From assembly GCA_964583335.1 (NCBI GenBank), contig CAZOVG010000003.1:251744-315743 (forward strand): 64,000 nucleotides of DNA, given 5' to 3'. This stretch comes from JAGNKE01 sp964583335. Its GTDB lineage: Bacteria; Pseudomonadota; Alphaproteobacteria; Micavibrionales; Micavibrionaceae. Of this stretch, positions 7,184 through 15,224 are shown piece by piece; positions within the stretch are counted from its first letter, which is position 1; each line of letters begins with the position of its first letter. A model generated the notes under the pieces. The model was not told the origin of the DNA and did not search any database. It saw nothing but the letters and a program-made list of their open reading frames with translations. A program made the translations under genes and the position numbers.

Positions 7184-9238
7184 ATGTCTGCCAATCCGCT
7201 GCTAGAAAAATCGCCCCTCCCCAACCAGGCCCCTCCGTTCGACCGCATCCGGACAGAACATTACATGCCCGGCCTGAAGGCGGCGATCGAGGAGGCGGAA
7301 AGAAACATCAAAAAAATAAAGAATAACAAGGCCGAGCCGGATTTCGAGAATACGCTGGTCGCGCTGGAATGCGCCTCCGAGACGCTCGATCAGGTCTCTT
7401 CGGCCTTTTATAACCAGCTCTCCGCCATGGGCGGCGACGATCTGCACGCGCTGGCCGCCGAGATGGGGCCGCTGGGCGCGAAATTCTCCAATGACGTGCT
7501 GCTGGACGCCAAGCTGTTCAAGCGCGTCAAGGCGGTTTACGACAAACGCGACACGCTCAAGCTCACGGCCGAGCAGAAAACCATGCTGGAGGACACCTAT
7601 AAGGGCTTTGTGCGCGGCGGCGCGGGACTGAGCAAAAAGAAGAAAACCCGCCTGCGCGAGATTTCCGAGCGGCTTTCGACCCTCTCCCCCGCCTTCATGC
7701 AGAACACGGTGAAATCGGCGGAGGCGTTCGAACTGATTATCGACAATCAAAAAGACCTCTCCGGCCTGCCCGACAGCGCCATCGAGAGCGCCGCCCACGC
7801 GGCGGAGGAAAAGGGCTATAAGGGCAAGTGGCTGTTTACCCTCGATTACCCCAGCTTCGGCCCGTTCCTGCAATATGCCGACAACCGCGCCCTGCGCGAA
7901 AAAATCTGGCGGGCCAACGCCTCACGCGCGTGGAAGGACCAGTATGACAACTGCGCCAACATCCTCGAAACCGTAAAGCTGAAAAAGGAACGCGCGAAGC
8001 TGCTGGGCTATAAGACCCACGCGCATTACGTGCTTGAGGAACGCATGGCGAAATCGCCCGAGGAGGTCATGAACTTCCTCAAGACCCTGAAGAAGGCCTA
8101 TAAGCCCGCCGCGAAAAAGGATCTCGCGAAGCTTAAGAAATTTGCTGAAAAGGAACACGGGCTGAACGAACTCATGCCGTGGGATGTCGGCTATTACGCT
8201 GAAAAACTCCGCAAGAAACTCTTCGATTTCACGTCCGAGGATTTCCGCCCGTATCTCCCGCTCGAAAAGGTCCTCGCGGGCTGCTTCGATCATTTCAGCA
8301 AGCTCTTCGGCATCAAATTCGAAAAGGCCGACGGCAAATACCCCGTCTGGCACAAGGACGTTCAGGTCTTCAACGTGGTGAACAGAAACGACGGCGCGTT
8401 CGTCGGCACGTTTTACGCCGACTTCCACCCCCGCACCGGCAAAAATCAGGGCGCGTGGATGACGACCTACCGCAATCAGGGCCTCTGGCGCGGGAAGGTG
8501 GAGCGGCCGCTGGTCGCCATCGTCTGCAACTTCACCAAGCCGACGAACGACAAGCCTTCCCTGCTGACCCACGGCGAGGTCACGACGCTGTACCACGAAA
8601 TGGGCCACGCGCTGCACGGCCTGCTCTCCAACGTCACCTACCGCGCGGTCGCGGGCACGAACGTCCGCTGGGACTTTGTGGAGCTGCCCTCCCAGCTTCA
8701 GGAGAACTGGTGCTATGAGAAATCCGTGCTGGACACCTTCGCCGAACATTACCAGACCGGCGAGAAAATCCCCGCCAAGCTGGTGGAGAAATTGAATAAG
8801 GCCCAGAATTTCATGGTCGGCTGGGGCGGCTTGCGCCAGATCGGCCTCGCGCAGCTCGACATGGCGTGGCACAGCAAAAACCCCGATAAAATCACCGACG
8901 TAGAAAGCTTCGAGGACGCCGCGATGAAGGATTGCGCCCTCTTCCCGCGCCTCGCCGGGCCGGTCTCGACCTCCTTCGGCCATATTTTCGCCGGGGGCTA
9001 TTCGGCGGGGTATTACAGCTATAAATGGGCCGAAGTGCTCGACGCCGACACCTACGAGCTGTTTAAGGAAAAGGGCCTGTACGACAGCAAAAGCGCGCAA
9101 GCCTACCGTGAATTGCTGGCCAAGGGCGGCTCCGAAGACCCGGCGGTTTTGTACCGCGACTTCCGCGGCCGCGACGCCGACCCCGACGCGCTCTTGCGCC
9201 GGGAGGGATTGCTGAAGGCGGAGAAGAAGGCGGCTTGA
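7184..9238 (+). CDS. dcp: M3-family zinc oligopeptidase / peptidyl-dipeptidase Dcp
   Basis: The 684-residue protein is a thimet-type metallopeptidase. The zinc motif HEMGH is at residues 471-475 and the third ligand Glu lies about 25-30 residues later in FVELPSQLQENW. The N-terminal block (PPFDRIRTEHYMPGLKAA) and overall length fit the Dcp/oligopeptidase A subgroup. Such cytoplasmic or periplasmic enzymes trim short peptides; no signal peptide is visible, so a cytoplasmic location is expected. The gene is divergent from mnmD with a 54-base gap that must hold both promoters. Dcp is preferred over PrlC from the N-terminal block, but the substrate preference cannot be fixed from sequence. Confidence 0.9.
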   Translation: MSANPLLEKSPLPNQAPPFDRIRTEHYMPGLKAAIEEAERNIKKIKNNKAEPDFENTLVALECASETLDQVSSAFYNQLSAMGGDDLHALAAEMGPLGAKFSNDVLLDAKLFKRVKAVYDKRDTLKLTAEQKTMLEDTYKGFVRGGAGLSKKKKTRLREISERLSTLSPAFMQNTVKSAEAFELIIDNQKDLSGLPDSAIESAAHAAEEKGYKGKWLFTLDYPSFGPFLQYADNRALREKIWRANASRAWKDQYDNCANILETVKLKKERAKLLGYKTHAHYVLEERMAKSPEEVMNFLKTLKKAYKPAAKKDLAKLKKFAEKEHGLNELMPWDVGYYAEKLRKKLFDFTSEDFRPYLPLEKVLAGCFDHFSKLFGIKFEKADGKYPVWHKDVQVFNVVNRNDGAFVGTFYADFHPRTGKNQGAWMTTYRNQGLWRGKVERPLVAIVCNFTKPTNDKPSLLTHGEVTTLYHEMGHALHGLLSNVTYRAVAGTNVRWDFVELPSQLQENWCYEKSVLDTFAEHYQTGEKIPAKLVEKLNKAQNFMVGWGGLRQIGLAQLDMAWHSKNPDKITDVESFEDAAMKDCALFPRLAGPVSTSFGHIFAGGYSAGYYSYKWAEVLDADTYELFKEKGLYDSKSAQAYRELLAKGGSEDPAVLYRDFRGRDADPDALLRREGLLKAEKKAA

Positions 9239-9239
9239 T

Positions 9240-9734
9240 GTGAAAAAAATATTTTTTTTAATTTTGTGCAGCCTGATTTTTTCAGCCTGCTCAATCAGAA
9301 AATTTTATATCGATGTAACCCTTGAAAACGGACAAGTTACATTCAGGAATTTTTATTCCGGCATTTATGAAAGTTTTTCTTTTAAAAGAAAGGATAAAAA
9401 TAATTTTTATCTTCAAGAGCTTAGTGTATGCGCATCTGACGGTGACCGTTGCAAAGATATATGGCGGGTTAAGTACACGGGTAAACTTCTGGGAATTAAA
9501 TTAACGGATTATGTAACGCTTCCTGAAGAGATTACTTATGGCGAAAACATTCAAGGCCTTGCCACGGACATAAAACCAAAAGAATTGCCGCTAGATACCG
9601 ACATTATAGTTTGGATGAAAGTAAGAATAGAAGACCCTTCAGGAGAAGATACTATTATTCCTGGTCGTGGGGTTTTCAAAATTTTGGAAAAAAATGGGCA
9701 ATTAATTTTGGCTGATCCTTATGATTTCCAATGA
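9240..9734 (+). CDS. Hypothetical AT-rich lipoprotein
   Basis: The 164-residue frame starts with GTG one base after the Dcp stop. It encodes a signal peptide ending in a lipobox (FSACS, Cys about 18), so it is probably lipidated. The rest is beta-rich and unrecognised. The coding sequence is far more AT-rich than its neighbours, which suggests recent acquisition or relaxed selection. It overlaps the next small gene by 14 bases. No function can be assigned. Confidence 0.6.
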   Translation: MKKIFFLILCSLIFSACSIRKFYIDVTLENGQVTFRNFYSGIYESFSFKRKDKNNFYLQELSVCASDGDRCKDIWRVKYTGKLLGIKLTDYVTLPEEITYGENIQGLATDIKPKELPLDTDIIVWMKVRIEDPSGEDTIIPGRGVFKILEKNGQLILADPYDFQ

Positions 9735-9984
9735 ATCTACCCCACGCATCCAGCCCGGCGATATTTACGAGGATTGCGCCTATCATCCCTGCTTATGTTT
9801 TGGGATAGGCGAGGAAGACGGCGACATCACGGTGTGGGGTATCTCGCTAATCGACGGCCCCCAGCCCCGCTCGTGCTCCCTGAACCATTGCGGCGTAAGC
9901 AAGATGACACTGGAAGACGCATGGAGGCGCAAAATTGATTTTGCCGAGGCGCGTTTTAAAATTCCAAACGAGACTGAAAGATAG
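9721..9984 (+). CDS. Small Cys-rich hypothetical protein
   Basis: The 87-residue protein starts inside the end of the preceding lipoprotein gene (14-base overlap). It contains the block IQPGDIYEDCAYHPCLC and a later SCSLNHCGVSKM, giving paired cysteines and histidines that could bind metal. The block order and the final amphipathic helix look like a small, conserved soluble protein, but I do not recognise a named family. Its base composition is closer to the backbone than that of the lipoprotein gene before it. Confidence 0.6.
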   Translation: MISNESTPRIQPGDIYEDCAYHPCLCFGIGEEDGDITVWGISLIDGPQPRSCSLNHCGVSKMTLEDAWRRKIDFAEARFKIPNETER

Positions 9985-9985
9985 C

Positions 9986-10564
9986 TTAGTTTTTCTGTTC
10001 CATGTAATCAGGCGACAACGGCAAGCCCGCTTTAATCATAAACGCATTCAACCCGCTATAATCTCTGTGCGTTCCAAGTTTTGTTATATATTTGCCGTCT
10101 TTGTAAATAGCCAAGCCTGCGCATTCAAAACATAACAAATAATCAAAGCGGTGCTTTTCGGTATTGACCGTAAGCGCATGACGCGGCTCGAAACACGCAC
10201 CAAGGCTCATCTGGTTCACGATACTACTCTCAAAAGCCGCTGTTACATCTTGGGCTAGATTCCCGTCGAGCTTTTTCTCAGCAATAATTGGGTGTCCGTG
10301 TATTTTTTCTTCATAACCAGCACCGCGCGGGCTCTGCGGACTAAGACCAATAAGGGTATATGCCGTAACGGTCTTGGCCTCGGATAACGCCTTGAGAGCT
10401 TCATCTTCCTTAGCGCACATTTCCTCTGTCTTGCAGAAGGAGCACTCTTCTCCATTTTTTGCGCTAACCTGACATTTATAGGGCTTTAAGCCCTTGTCGC
10501 CCGCAACGGCGGGGCCACCGAGCAAAACCAGCGCGGCGCAAACCATAAGACCATAAATTTTCAT
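9986..10564 (-). CDS. Hypothetical secreted Cys-containing protein
   Basis: The 192-residue protein has a signal peptide (MKIYGLMVCAALVLLGGPAVAG). The start at 10564 is chosen because GAGGG lies nine bases upstream; a longer start at 10579 is possible. The mature part has a cysteine cluster near its N-terminus (residues about 33-48: CQVSAKNGEECSFCKTEEMC) and a later CFECAGL motif, suggesting disulfides or metal binding in the periplasm. No family is recognised. It converges on the gene ending at 9984 with a one-base gap. Confidence 0.6.
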   Translation of the reverse strand: MKIYGLMVCAALVLLGGPAVAGDKGLKPYKCQVSAKNGEECSFCKTEEMCAKEDEALKALSEAKTVTAYTLIGLSPQSPRGAGYEEKIHGHPIIAEKKLDGNLAQDVTAAFESSIVNQMSLGACFEPRHALTVNTEKHRFDYLLCFECAGLAIYKDGKYITKLGTHRDYSGLNAFMIKAGLPLSPDYMEQKN

Positions 10565-10619
10565 GGAACGAACCCTCATACCCTCATTTTGACCACGCGC
10601 CTGACTAGGCTGTCAATTT

Positions 10620-10648
10620 TTGCCAAAACGCACGCCGTGCGCTATAAT
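10620..10648 (+). promoter_or_regulatory. Strong sigma70-type promoter TTGCCA-N17-TATAAT
   Basis: TTGCCA at 10620-10625 and a perfect TATAAT at 10643-10648 are separated by exactly 17 bases. Transcription would begin near 10655 and meet an intrinsic terminator only a few bases later. No gene follows on the plus strand, so the product would be a very short RNA, or the promoter is a relic. Confidence 0.5.
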
Positions 10649-10660
10649 CACAGCATCAAC

Positions 10661-10681
10661 AGGCGCAGTGCGCCTTTTTTT
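10661..10681 (+). terminator. Intrinsic terminator
   Basis: A GGCGC-AGT-GCGCC hairpin is followed directly by seven T residues. It lies just behind the TTGCCA/TATAAT promoter, so it would stop that transcript after about 25 bases. Confidence 0.6.
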
Positions 10682-10695
10682 ATGACTATGGTGTA

Positions 10696-10822
10696 GACTA
10701 AGTCCACTCCGTCACCCGGAGCGCAAGCGGTCAACCCACCAACGCGAGCGGACTTAGCCCACCCGCGTTCCAGCAATTTCAAAGATTTATCAAAAAACAG
10801 CGGGGCCACCGGACTAAGTCCA
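10696..10822. repeat. Three copies of a GGACTWAGYCCA-like short repeat
   Basis: The near-palindromic motif occurs at 10696-10706 (GACTAAGTCCA), 10750-10761 (GGACTTAGCCCA) and 10811-10822 (GGACTAAGTCCA), spaced about 55-60 bases apart in a gene-free stretch. The spacing and dyad symmetry could mean regulatory sites or extragenic repeats. No coding frame is convincing here. Confidence 0.45.
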
Positions 10823-10855
10823 CCCCACTGCCCGTCAAAAAACGCGGCGGCTGGA

Positions 10856-11218
10856 TTATCTCTTGATCTTGATCCCGTGATCGGGCGCCGCAGCAGTGCA
10901 TTGTTTTTCCACCGCGCGCTTATACTGCTTCGCGACCGTGTCGGAGGCATTTTTGAATTCGTCCAGCTTCTGCTTGTAGATGCCCTTCATTTCATTTCCG
11001 CCGCCGCCCACAGCCTTCTCATAGAAGCTCGCAGCCACAAGATAATAATTATCGGTATAGTCGGACGGAAGCTTGCCCATGGTCTCTTCGGCCTTGATGG
11101 AATAGACGGCCGCACACTCGGTGAGGAATACATAATCCACGGGCTGCGCCCCCGCCTGCGCCGAAACGGCCTGAGGCACAATCAATAAAGCAGCGGCAGC
11201 AAGGATAAGTTTTTTCAT
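10856..11218 (-). CDS. Small secreted hypothetical protein
   Basis: The 120-residue protein begins with a Sec signal peptide (MKKLILAAAALLIVPQAVSAQ), which fixes the start at 11218; the longer open frame has no reason to be used. The mature part is mostly helical, with two cysteines (LTECAAVYS and EKQCTAAAP) that could form one disulfide. Charge and size suggest a small periplasmic protein. No family is recognised. It stands alone, with about 180 bases before the next gene on the same strand. Confidence 0.7.
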   Translation of the reverse strand: MKKLILAAAALLIVPQAVSAQAGAQPVDYVFLTECAAVYSIKAEETMGKLPSDYTDNYYLVAASFYEKAVGGGGNEMKGIYKQKLDEFKNASDTVAKQYKRAVEKQCTAAAPDHGIKIKR

Positions 11219-11404
11219 GCTAAATCTCCATTCTAGCTTTGGATTCCCGCCTGCCCCGCAAACGCGCAGCTTACGGACCAGACATCGCATTCGTTTACCC
11301 CTTAACTTTAGTTATAGGCCTCTCAAGGATTTTCTTCAAGAAAATCAGGCAAAAACGCGATGATTTTATGTTAGGGCGGTTTAATTTATGCAAGGCCCGT
11401 GCCC

Positions 11405-12130
11405 TTACGGCGGCTCGGCGTCCTGCTCCACCTTCGGGGCGGGGGCGCTCTCGAAGACCCAACGGGCGGAGAGCGGGTGTTCGAGCGGGTGGCTCTGCAT
11501 GAATTTGAGATCGAAATTCACGGCCACGCTGTCTTTGGTATTCCGCCAAAGCCGCCGGAGCGAGCCGGGCGGCGGCAGGGGCTGGTCGGTATCGGTGAAA
11601 TAGACGTAATCCGGGTCGGTGATCTTGTGGTTCAGGGTCGTCCCCGGCTCGAAGGGCTTGAAATCCTCCAGCCACTGCTCCTGATCGGGCGGCGCGTCGT
11701 AGAAATAGAGATCGAAGACCAGCAGCCGTCCGCTTGAGGTGGGCACCCGCAGGCCGGCATGGACGTTGTAAGGGTTGGGCTCGTCGCGCTCGGGGTATTT
11801 GGGCTGGCCCTTTTCGTTATAATCGTCGGGTCCAAGGCCGAAGTCCGGCTCCACGGGGGCGCGGATATTCTTGCCGATCTGGCCGTCCGCGTCGGGCGGA
11901 GAGTAGATCCAGATCTTGGCCAGCCCCTCATAGCCGCGCTCGGCCAGAATTTCCCAGGCCTTGTGCGCCCGCAGGTCACAGCCCCGCTGGCCCCTCTCCG
12001 ATTTATGGGCGAAGCTCATTTCGCGCAATTCCGCGAATAAATCCAACGCCTCTTCGTCTGTGGGTCTCATTCCTGCCCCGCCGCCGGACCGCCGCCGGTC
12101 CATCAGTTTTTCTTTATGTTTCCTTTGCAT
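11405..12130 (-). CDS. Protein-glutaminase-like cysteine hydrolase (Gln_deamidase_2-type), tentative
   Basis: The open frame is 241 residues; ATGs at 12130, 12103 and 12070 are possible and the sequence does not decide clearly (12070 has AGGA close by). The core matches the layout of bacterial protein-glutaminases. RGCDLRAHKAWEILAERGYEGLAKIWIYS gives the putative nucleophile Cys with the following RAH. NPYNVHAGLRV supplies the His. LVFDLYFYDAPPDQEQWLEDF supplies the Asp and a conserved Trp. Those enzymes deamidate glutamine side chains in proteins. Secreted examples have a signal and pro-peptide; neither is seen here, so a cytoplasmic or effector role is possible. This call rests on motif recall. 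Confidence 0.5.
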   Translation of the reverse strand: MQRKHKEKLMDRRRSGGGAGMRPTDEEALDLFAELREMSFAHKSERGQRGCDLRAHKAWEILAERGYEGLAKIWIYSPPDADGQIGKNIRAPVEPDFGLGPDDYNEKGQPKYPERDEPNPYNVHAGLRVPTSSGRLLVFDLYFYDAPPDQEQWLEDFKPFEPGTTLNHKITDPDYVYFTDTDQPLPPPGSLRRLWRNTKDSVAVNFDLKFMQSHPLEHPLSARWVFESAPAPKVEQDAEPP

Positions 12131-12194
12131 TCCGGCGGTTTCTGTGCATAAATACCGCCCCTAAGCGGACAGATTTTATCAGGAATATGCGGAC

Positions 12195-13097
12195 ATGAGC
12201 AAGAATTCCCCGAATAAAGGCACAAACGTCATTAATATCAAGACCGGGCTGGCCGAAATGCTCAAGGGCGGCGTCATCATGGACGTCGTAACCCCCGATC
12301 AGGCCAAAGTGGCCGAGGATGCGGGCGCGGTCGCGGTCATGGCGCTGGAGCGCGTTCCCTCCGACATCCGCAAGGCCGGCGGCGTAGCCCGCATGAGCCC
12401 GCCCGAACTGGTTCAGGCGATCATGGACACGGTCTCCATCCCCGTCATGGCGAAATGCCGGATCGGCCACTTCGCGGAGGCGCAGGTTCTGGAGGCCATC
12501 GGCGTCGATTACATCGACGAGTCCGAGGTGCTGACCCCCGCCGACGAGGATTACCACATCAACAAGCACGATTTTAAAGTGCCGTTCGTCTGCGGCGCGA
12601 AAAATCTGGGCGAAGCCCTGCGCCGCATCGGCGAAGGCGCGGCCCTGATGCGCACGAAGGGCGAGCCGGGCACCGGAAACATCGTGGAGGCCGTGCGCCA
12701 CCTGCGCCAGATCAATCAGGATATCCGCCGCATCACCCTCCTCGACGATCAGGAACTGATGACCGAGGCCAAAAATCTCGGCGCGCCGTTCGAGTTGGTC
12801 AAACTGGTCAAGGAGCTGGGCCGCCTGCCCGTGCCGAATTTCGCGGCCGGAGGCATCGCCACCCCCGCCGACGCGGCGCTCTGCATGCAGCTGGGCGCGG
12901 AGACGGTGTTCGTCGGCTCGGGCATTTTCAAATCCGAAGACCCCGCGAATTTCGCCAAGGCGATCGTGAAGGCCACCGCCCACTACAACGACCCGAAAAT
13001 GGTGCTCGAAGCCTCCAAAGGCCTCGGCGAAGCGATGCGCGGCACGGAAATTTCCGAGATCGAGGCCTCTATGCGCATGGCCAATCGGGGCTGGTAA
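12195..13097 (+). CDS. pdxS: Pyridoxal 5'-phosphate synthase subunit PdxS
   Basis: The 300-residue (beta/alpha)8 protein is the synthase of the DXP-independent vitamin B6 route. It makes PLP from ribose 5-phosphate, glyceraldehyde 3-phosphate and ammonia. Key parts are present: MDVVTPDQAKVAEDAGA, the Schiff-base lysine in VMAKCRIGH and the second lysine in MRTKGEPGTG. Full length and high conservation support function. The usual partner PdxT, the glutaminase supplying ammonia, is not adjacent and not in this window. A divergent promoter region of only about 65 bases separates it from the glutaminase-like gene. The DXP-dependent PdxA/PdxJ route is more usual in proteobacteria, so its presence is notable. 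Confidence 0.95.
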   Translation: MSKNSPNKGTNVINIKTGLAEMLKGGVIMDVVTPDQAKVAEDAGAVAVMALERVPSDIRKAGGVARMSPPELVQAIMDTVSIPVMAKCRIGHFAEAQVLEAIGVDYIDESEVLTPADEDYHINKHDFKVPFVCGAKNLGEALRRIGEGAALMRTKGEPGTGNIVEAVRHLRQINQDIRRITLLDDQELMTEAKNLGAPFELVKLVKELGRLPVPNFAAGGIATPADAALCMQLGAETVFVGSGIFKSEDPANFAKAIVKATAHYNDPKMVLEASKGLGEAMRGTEISEIEASMRMANRGW

Positions 13098-13147
13098 GGG
13101 TTTTTTATTCCCTTGCGGCTACACTGAGTAAAACGGAGTTTCTTGTT

Positions 13148-13480
13148 ATGAAAACCATCGAACACTGGTCCCTGACCGCCCACCCTGTGAACTTCACCCC
13201 GCTTTCCCCGGAAGACGCGGAAACCACCCCGATGTACGTCGTAGGCGTGGCCGAGGATAACGGCAAGATCAAGGATATCCGCACCTCCCCCATCGTCGCC
13301 CGCGTGGACGGCCAGGCGCAGGTCGTAACCCGTTCCGGCTCCGTTTACGGGCTGGGCCAGCCTGATTCCGATTATGAGCGGATCTACAACAACGCGCGGG
13401 AACGGCTGCTCGAGTCGCTCCCGGTCCATCGCCCCGCCGCGCCCTCTTCGGCGCCGGACGAACACGCCCCGGGGCTATAA
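13148..13480 (+). CDS. Hypothetical protein, 110 residues
   Basis: The small soluble protein has no signal or membrane segment. It contains a beta-rich middle (MYVVGVAEDNGKIKDIRTSPIVARVDGQAQVVTR would form several strands) and a Pro/Ala-rich tail. It starts 50 bases after pdxS on the same strand and may be cotranscribed with it. No family is recognised and no catalytic residues stand out. Confidence 0.6.
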   Translation: MKTIEHWSLTAHPVNFTPLSPEDAETTPMYVVGVAEDNGKIKDIRTSPIVARVDGQAQVVTRSGSVYGLGQPDSDYERIYNNARERLLESLPVHRPAAPSSAPDEHAPGL

Positions 13481-13548
13481 AAAAATCCCTCTGATCGAGG
13501 CCGCCTTTAGGCTTATACTCTCCTGAAACCTAAAGGGAGATGCATAGG

Positions 13549-13968
13549 ATGGTCCCTATTTATCGAGCTGCGACATTTTTGGCGTTACTCATCCTGACGC
13601 TTTCTCCGCTCGCGGCGAAGGCCGATTGCGTGGGCGGCGAACCTGCGCAAGTGAAAATCACGGTAAAATCTTGCGAGGCGATCGACCCGCTCACCGACCA
13701 ACGCCTCAAACAGCCCGAGCAAGCTCAACAGATGAGTGAGGAATTTATGCTGCGGTTTTTCAAAGGGGCGCTGGTCACGCTCGAAAACGGCAGCACCTAT
13801 ATGTATCCCACCGCGCAGCCCGATGCCTGCGCCGGTTTAACGCCGGGGGCGGAGGTGGAAAAAATCGTCTCCTCAACCTGCTGCGATACCGGGAAATGGG
13901 GCAAATGCCTTCTGGGCGGACGGTTCATGCACGATGTCGGCGGGGAACCCGTGAATGCGTTTCAGTGA
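13549..13968 (+). CDS. Hypothetical secreted protein with conserved-looking cysteines
   Basis: The 139-residue protein has a signal peptide (about residues 1-26, ending AAKA-D). The ATG at 13549 is preferred because GGGAG lies nine bases upstream; an earlier ATG at 13540 has almost no spacing to that site. The mature part has five to seven cysteines, including STCCDTG and KCLLGG near the C-terminus, suggesting disulfides in the periplasm. Family unknown. Confidence 0.6.
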   Translation: MVPIYRAATFLALLILTLSPLAAKADCVGGEPAQVKITVKSCEAIDPLTDQRLKQPEQAQQMSEEFMLRFFKGALVTLENGSTYMYPTAQPDACAGLTPGAEVEKIVSSTCCDTGKWGKCLLGGRFMHDVGGEPVNAFQ

Positions 13969-13980
13969 TTGTGCGATCTT

Positions 13981-14565
13981 ATGGGTAAGCAAAGTCGTAC
14001 ATATACATATGCCCTTTTTACAGTCTTTCTTATCGCAATCGGTACTGACTTAGCCATTGCTCAGGACGCACCAGAAACAGGATATTTTCGTGATCAAAAG
14101 AGGCTTTTTCAACGCGAACCGAAACTGCCTTTAGCCATAAAATATGATTGTGAATTACAAAAATCTGGAGTTCTGTCCTGCTTATTTACTCACTATCACA
14201 AGTCAAAAACCAACAAAAACCAAAGGGTTTGTTATTCTCATAGAGTATCAGAGCCCTTGAATTTTTTATTTCAGGAGAAAAAGAGCGGCTCTTTTGATCA
14301 CTGGCTGATTGAGATTAAGCGCGATACCGATTTTTGCGATACGGTCTATCGTGAAATTATCTATCCGGTTTTTGATCCTGATAAAGGGGAAACAATAACA
14401 GGTTGGCAATACGTTATCACTGGACGTGTAGCCATAAACCCTGAAGAAAAATCTCAGTATGGCGAGGTATGTTCAACATATGATGGTCTTGGTGCGCAAG
14501 AATACTTTACCTATCCCGATGACAGCTTTTTAAAAGAAGAATGCGACCAATTAGTCGAGGAGTAA
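13981..14565 (+). CDS. Hypothetical secreted protein
   Basis: The 194-residue protein begins with a signal sequence (MGKQSRTYTYALFTVFLIAIGTDLAIAQ). The frame is open back to a TTG at 13969 but the ATG at 13981 suits the signal better. The mature protein is polar, mixed alpha/beta, with four to five cysteines. Its gene is markedly AT-richer than neighbours, like the lipoprotein gene at 9240, which suggests transfer. It lies 12 bases after the preceding secreted-protein gene. No family recognised. Confidence 0.55.
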   Translation: MGKQSRTYTYALFTVFLIAIGTDLAIAQDAPETGYFRDQKRLFQREPKLPLAIKYDCELQKSGVLSCLFTHYHKSKTNKNQRVCYSHRVSEPLNFLFQEKKSGSFDHWLIEIKRDTDFCDTVYREIIYPVFDPDKGETITGWQYVITGRVAINPEEKSQYGEVCSTYDGLGAQEYFTYPDDSFLKEECDQLVEE

Positions 14566-14571
14566 TAAAAC

Positions 14572-14856
14572 CTATCCCTTAATATCCACCGCGTAGCGCT
14601 TGTCGCGTAGGGGGCGGACGGTCTTGGTGGACATATGATAGACCGGATCGTTCTTATAGAGTTCCAGCGACGCCTCGTCAGGAAATTCGCCATAAACGAC
14701 AATGTCGATATCATTGCCGATCTGATCGATCTTTTCGTTCTTGCGGACGGTCAGAGTCCAGTTCCCCTCGATCGTCTCCAGCGTCCTGAGCGCAGCGTAA
14801 ATCGTGTCTACATCTTCCGGATTTTTTGCGGTGAAAAAAACGATATGCCGGATCAT
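14572..14856 (-). CDS. Dabb (stress-responsive A/B barrel) domain protein
   Basis: The 94-residue protein begins MIRHIVFFTAKNPEDVDTIYAAL, the usual opening of dimeric ferredoxin-like alpha/beta barrel (Dabb) proteins, and ends within the second beta-alpha unit. Dabb domains form small homodimers. Their roles vary and are mostly unknown, including stress response and small-molecule binding. The start at 14856 is chosen to match the family opening. It lies 29 bases downstream of the ferredoxin gene on the same strand. Confidence 0.75.
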   Translation of the reverse strand: MIRHIVFFTAKNPEDVDTIYAALRTLETIEGNWTLTVRKNEKIDQIGNDIDIVVYGEFPDEASLELYKNDPVYHMSTKTVRPLRDKRYAVDIKG

Positions 14857-14885
14857 CGTCAAAATCCTTTCCAATCAAACTGAAC

Positions 14886-15224
14886 TTACCAATCGGTTTT
14901 CGCGCCGGGCACTGCAAAAACCAGACCGTCCAGCGCGGCGCTCATACGGATCTGGCAGCCGAGGCGCGAGGTTTCGCGCACCTGATGGGCGAGGTCGAGC
15001 ATGTCTTCTTCCTCGCCGGTCTTCTCGTTGCCCGCCGCTTCCACCCGCGCGGCCCAGTCGGGATGGATGACCATATGACAGGTCGCGCAAGCCATGGAGC
15101 CGCCGCACACGCCCTCGATCTCCGCCACGCCCGCATCTCGCGCGATCTCCATGAGGGACCAGCCCTCCTGCGCCTCGATCGTGCGCTTTGAGCCGTCCTT
15201 GGCGATCACTGTAATGCTGCTCAT
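14886..15224 (-). CDS. Adrenodoxin-type [2Fe-2S] ferredoxin
   Basis: The 112-residue protein carries the cluster ligands in the pattern CGGSMACATC (first three Cys) plus a later Cys in RLGCQI, as in adrenodoxin/Fdx-type ferredoxins. The start at 15224 overlaps the stop of the cysteine desulfurase by four bases (ATGA), so the two are coupled. Together they suggest Fe-S cluster assembly, with the desulfurase giving sulfur and the ferredoxin electrons. The scaffold proteins IscU and IscA are not adjacent. A monooxygenase-partner role is a less likely alternative. Confidence 0.9.
   Translation of the reverse strand: MSSITVIAKDGSKRTIEAQEGWSLMEIARDAGVAEIEGVCGGSMACATCHMVIHPDWAARVEAAGNEKTGEEEDMLDLAHQVRETSRLGCQIRMSAALDGLVFAVPGAKTDW

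Noticed and set aside
7922..9100. Minus-strand frame of 392 codons inside dcp
   Set aside because: Antisense to a complete M3 peptidase with HEMGH. No own start context or motif.
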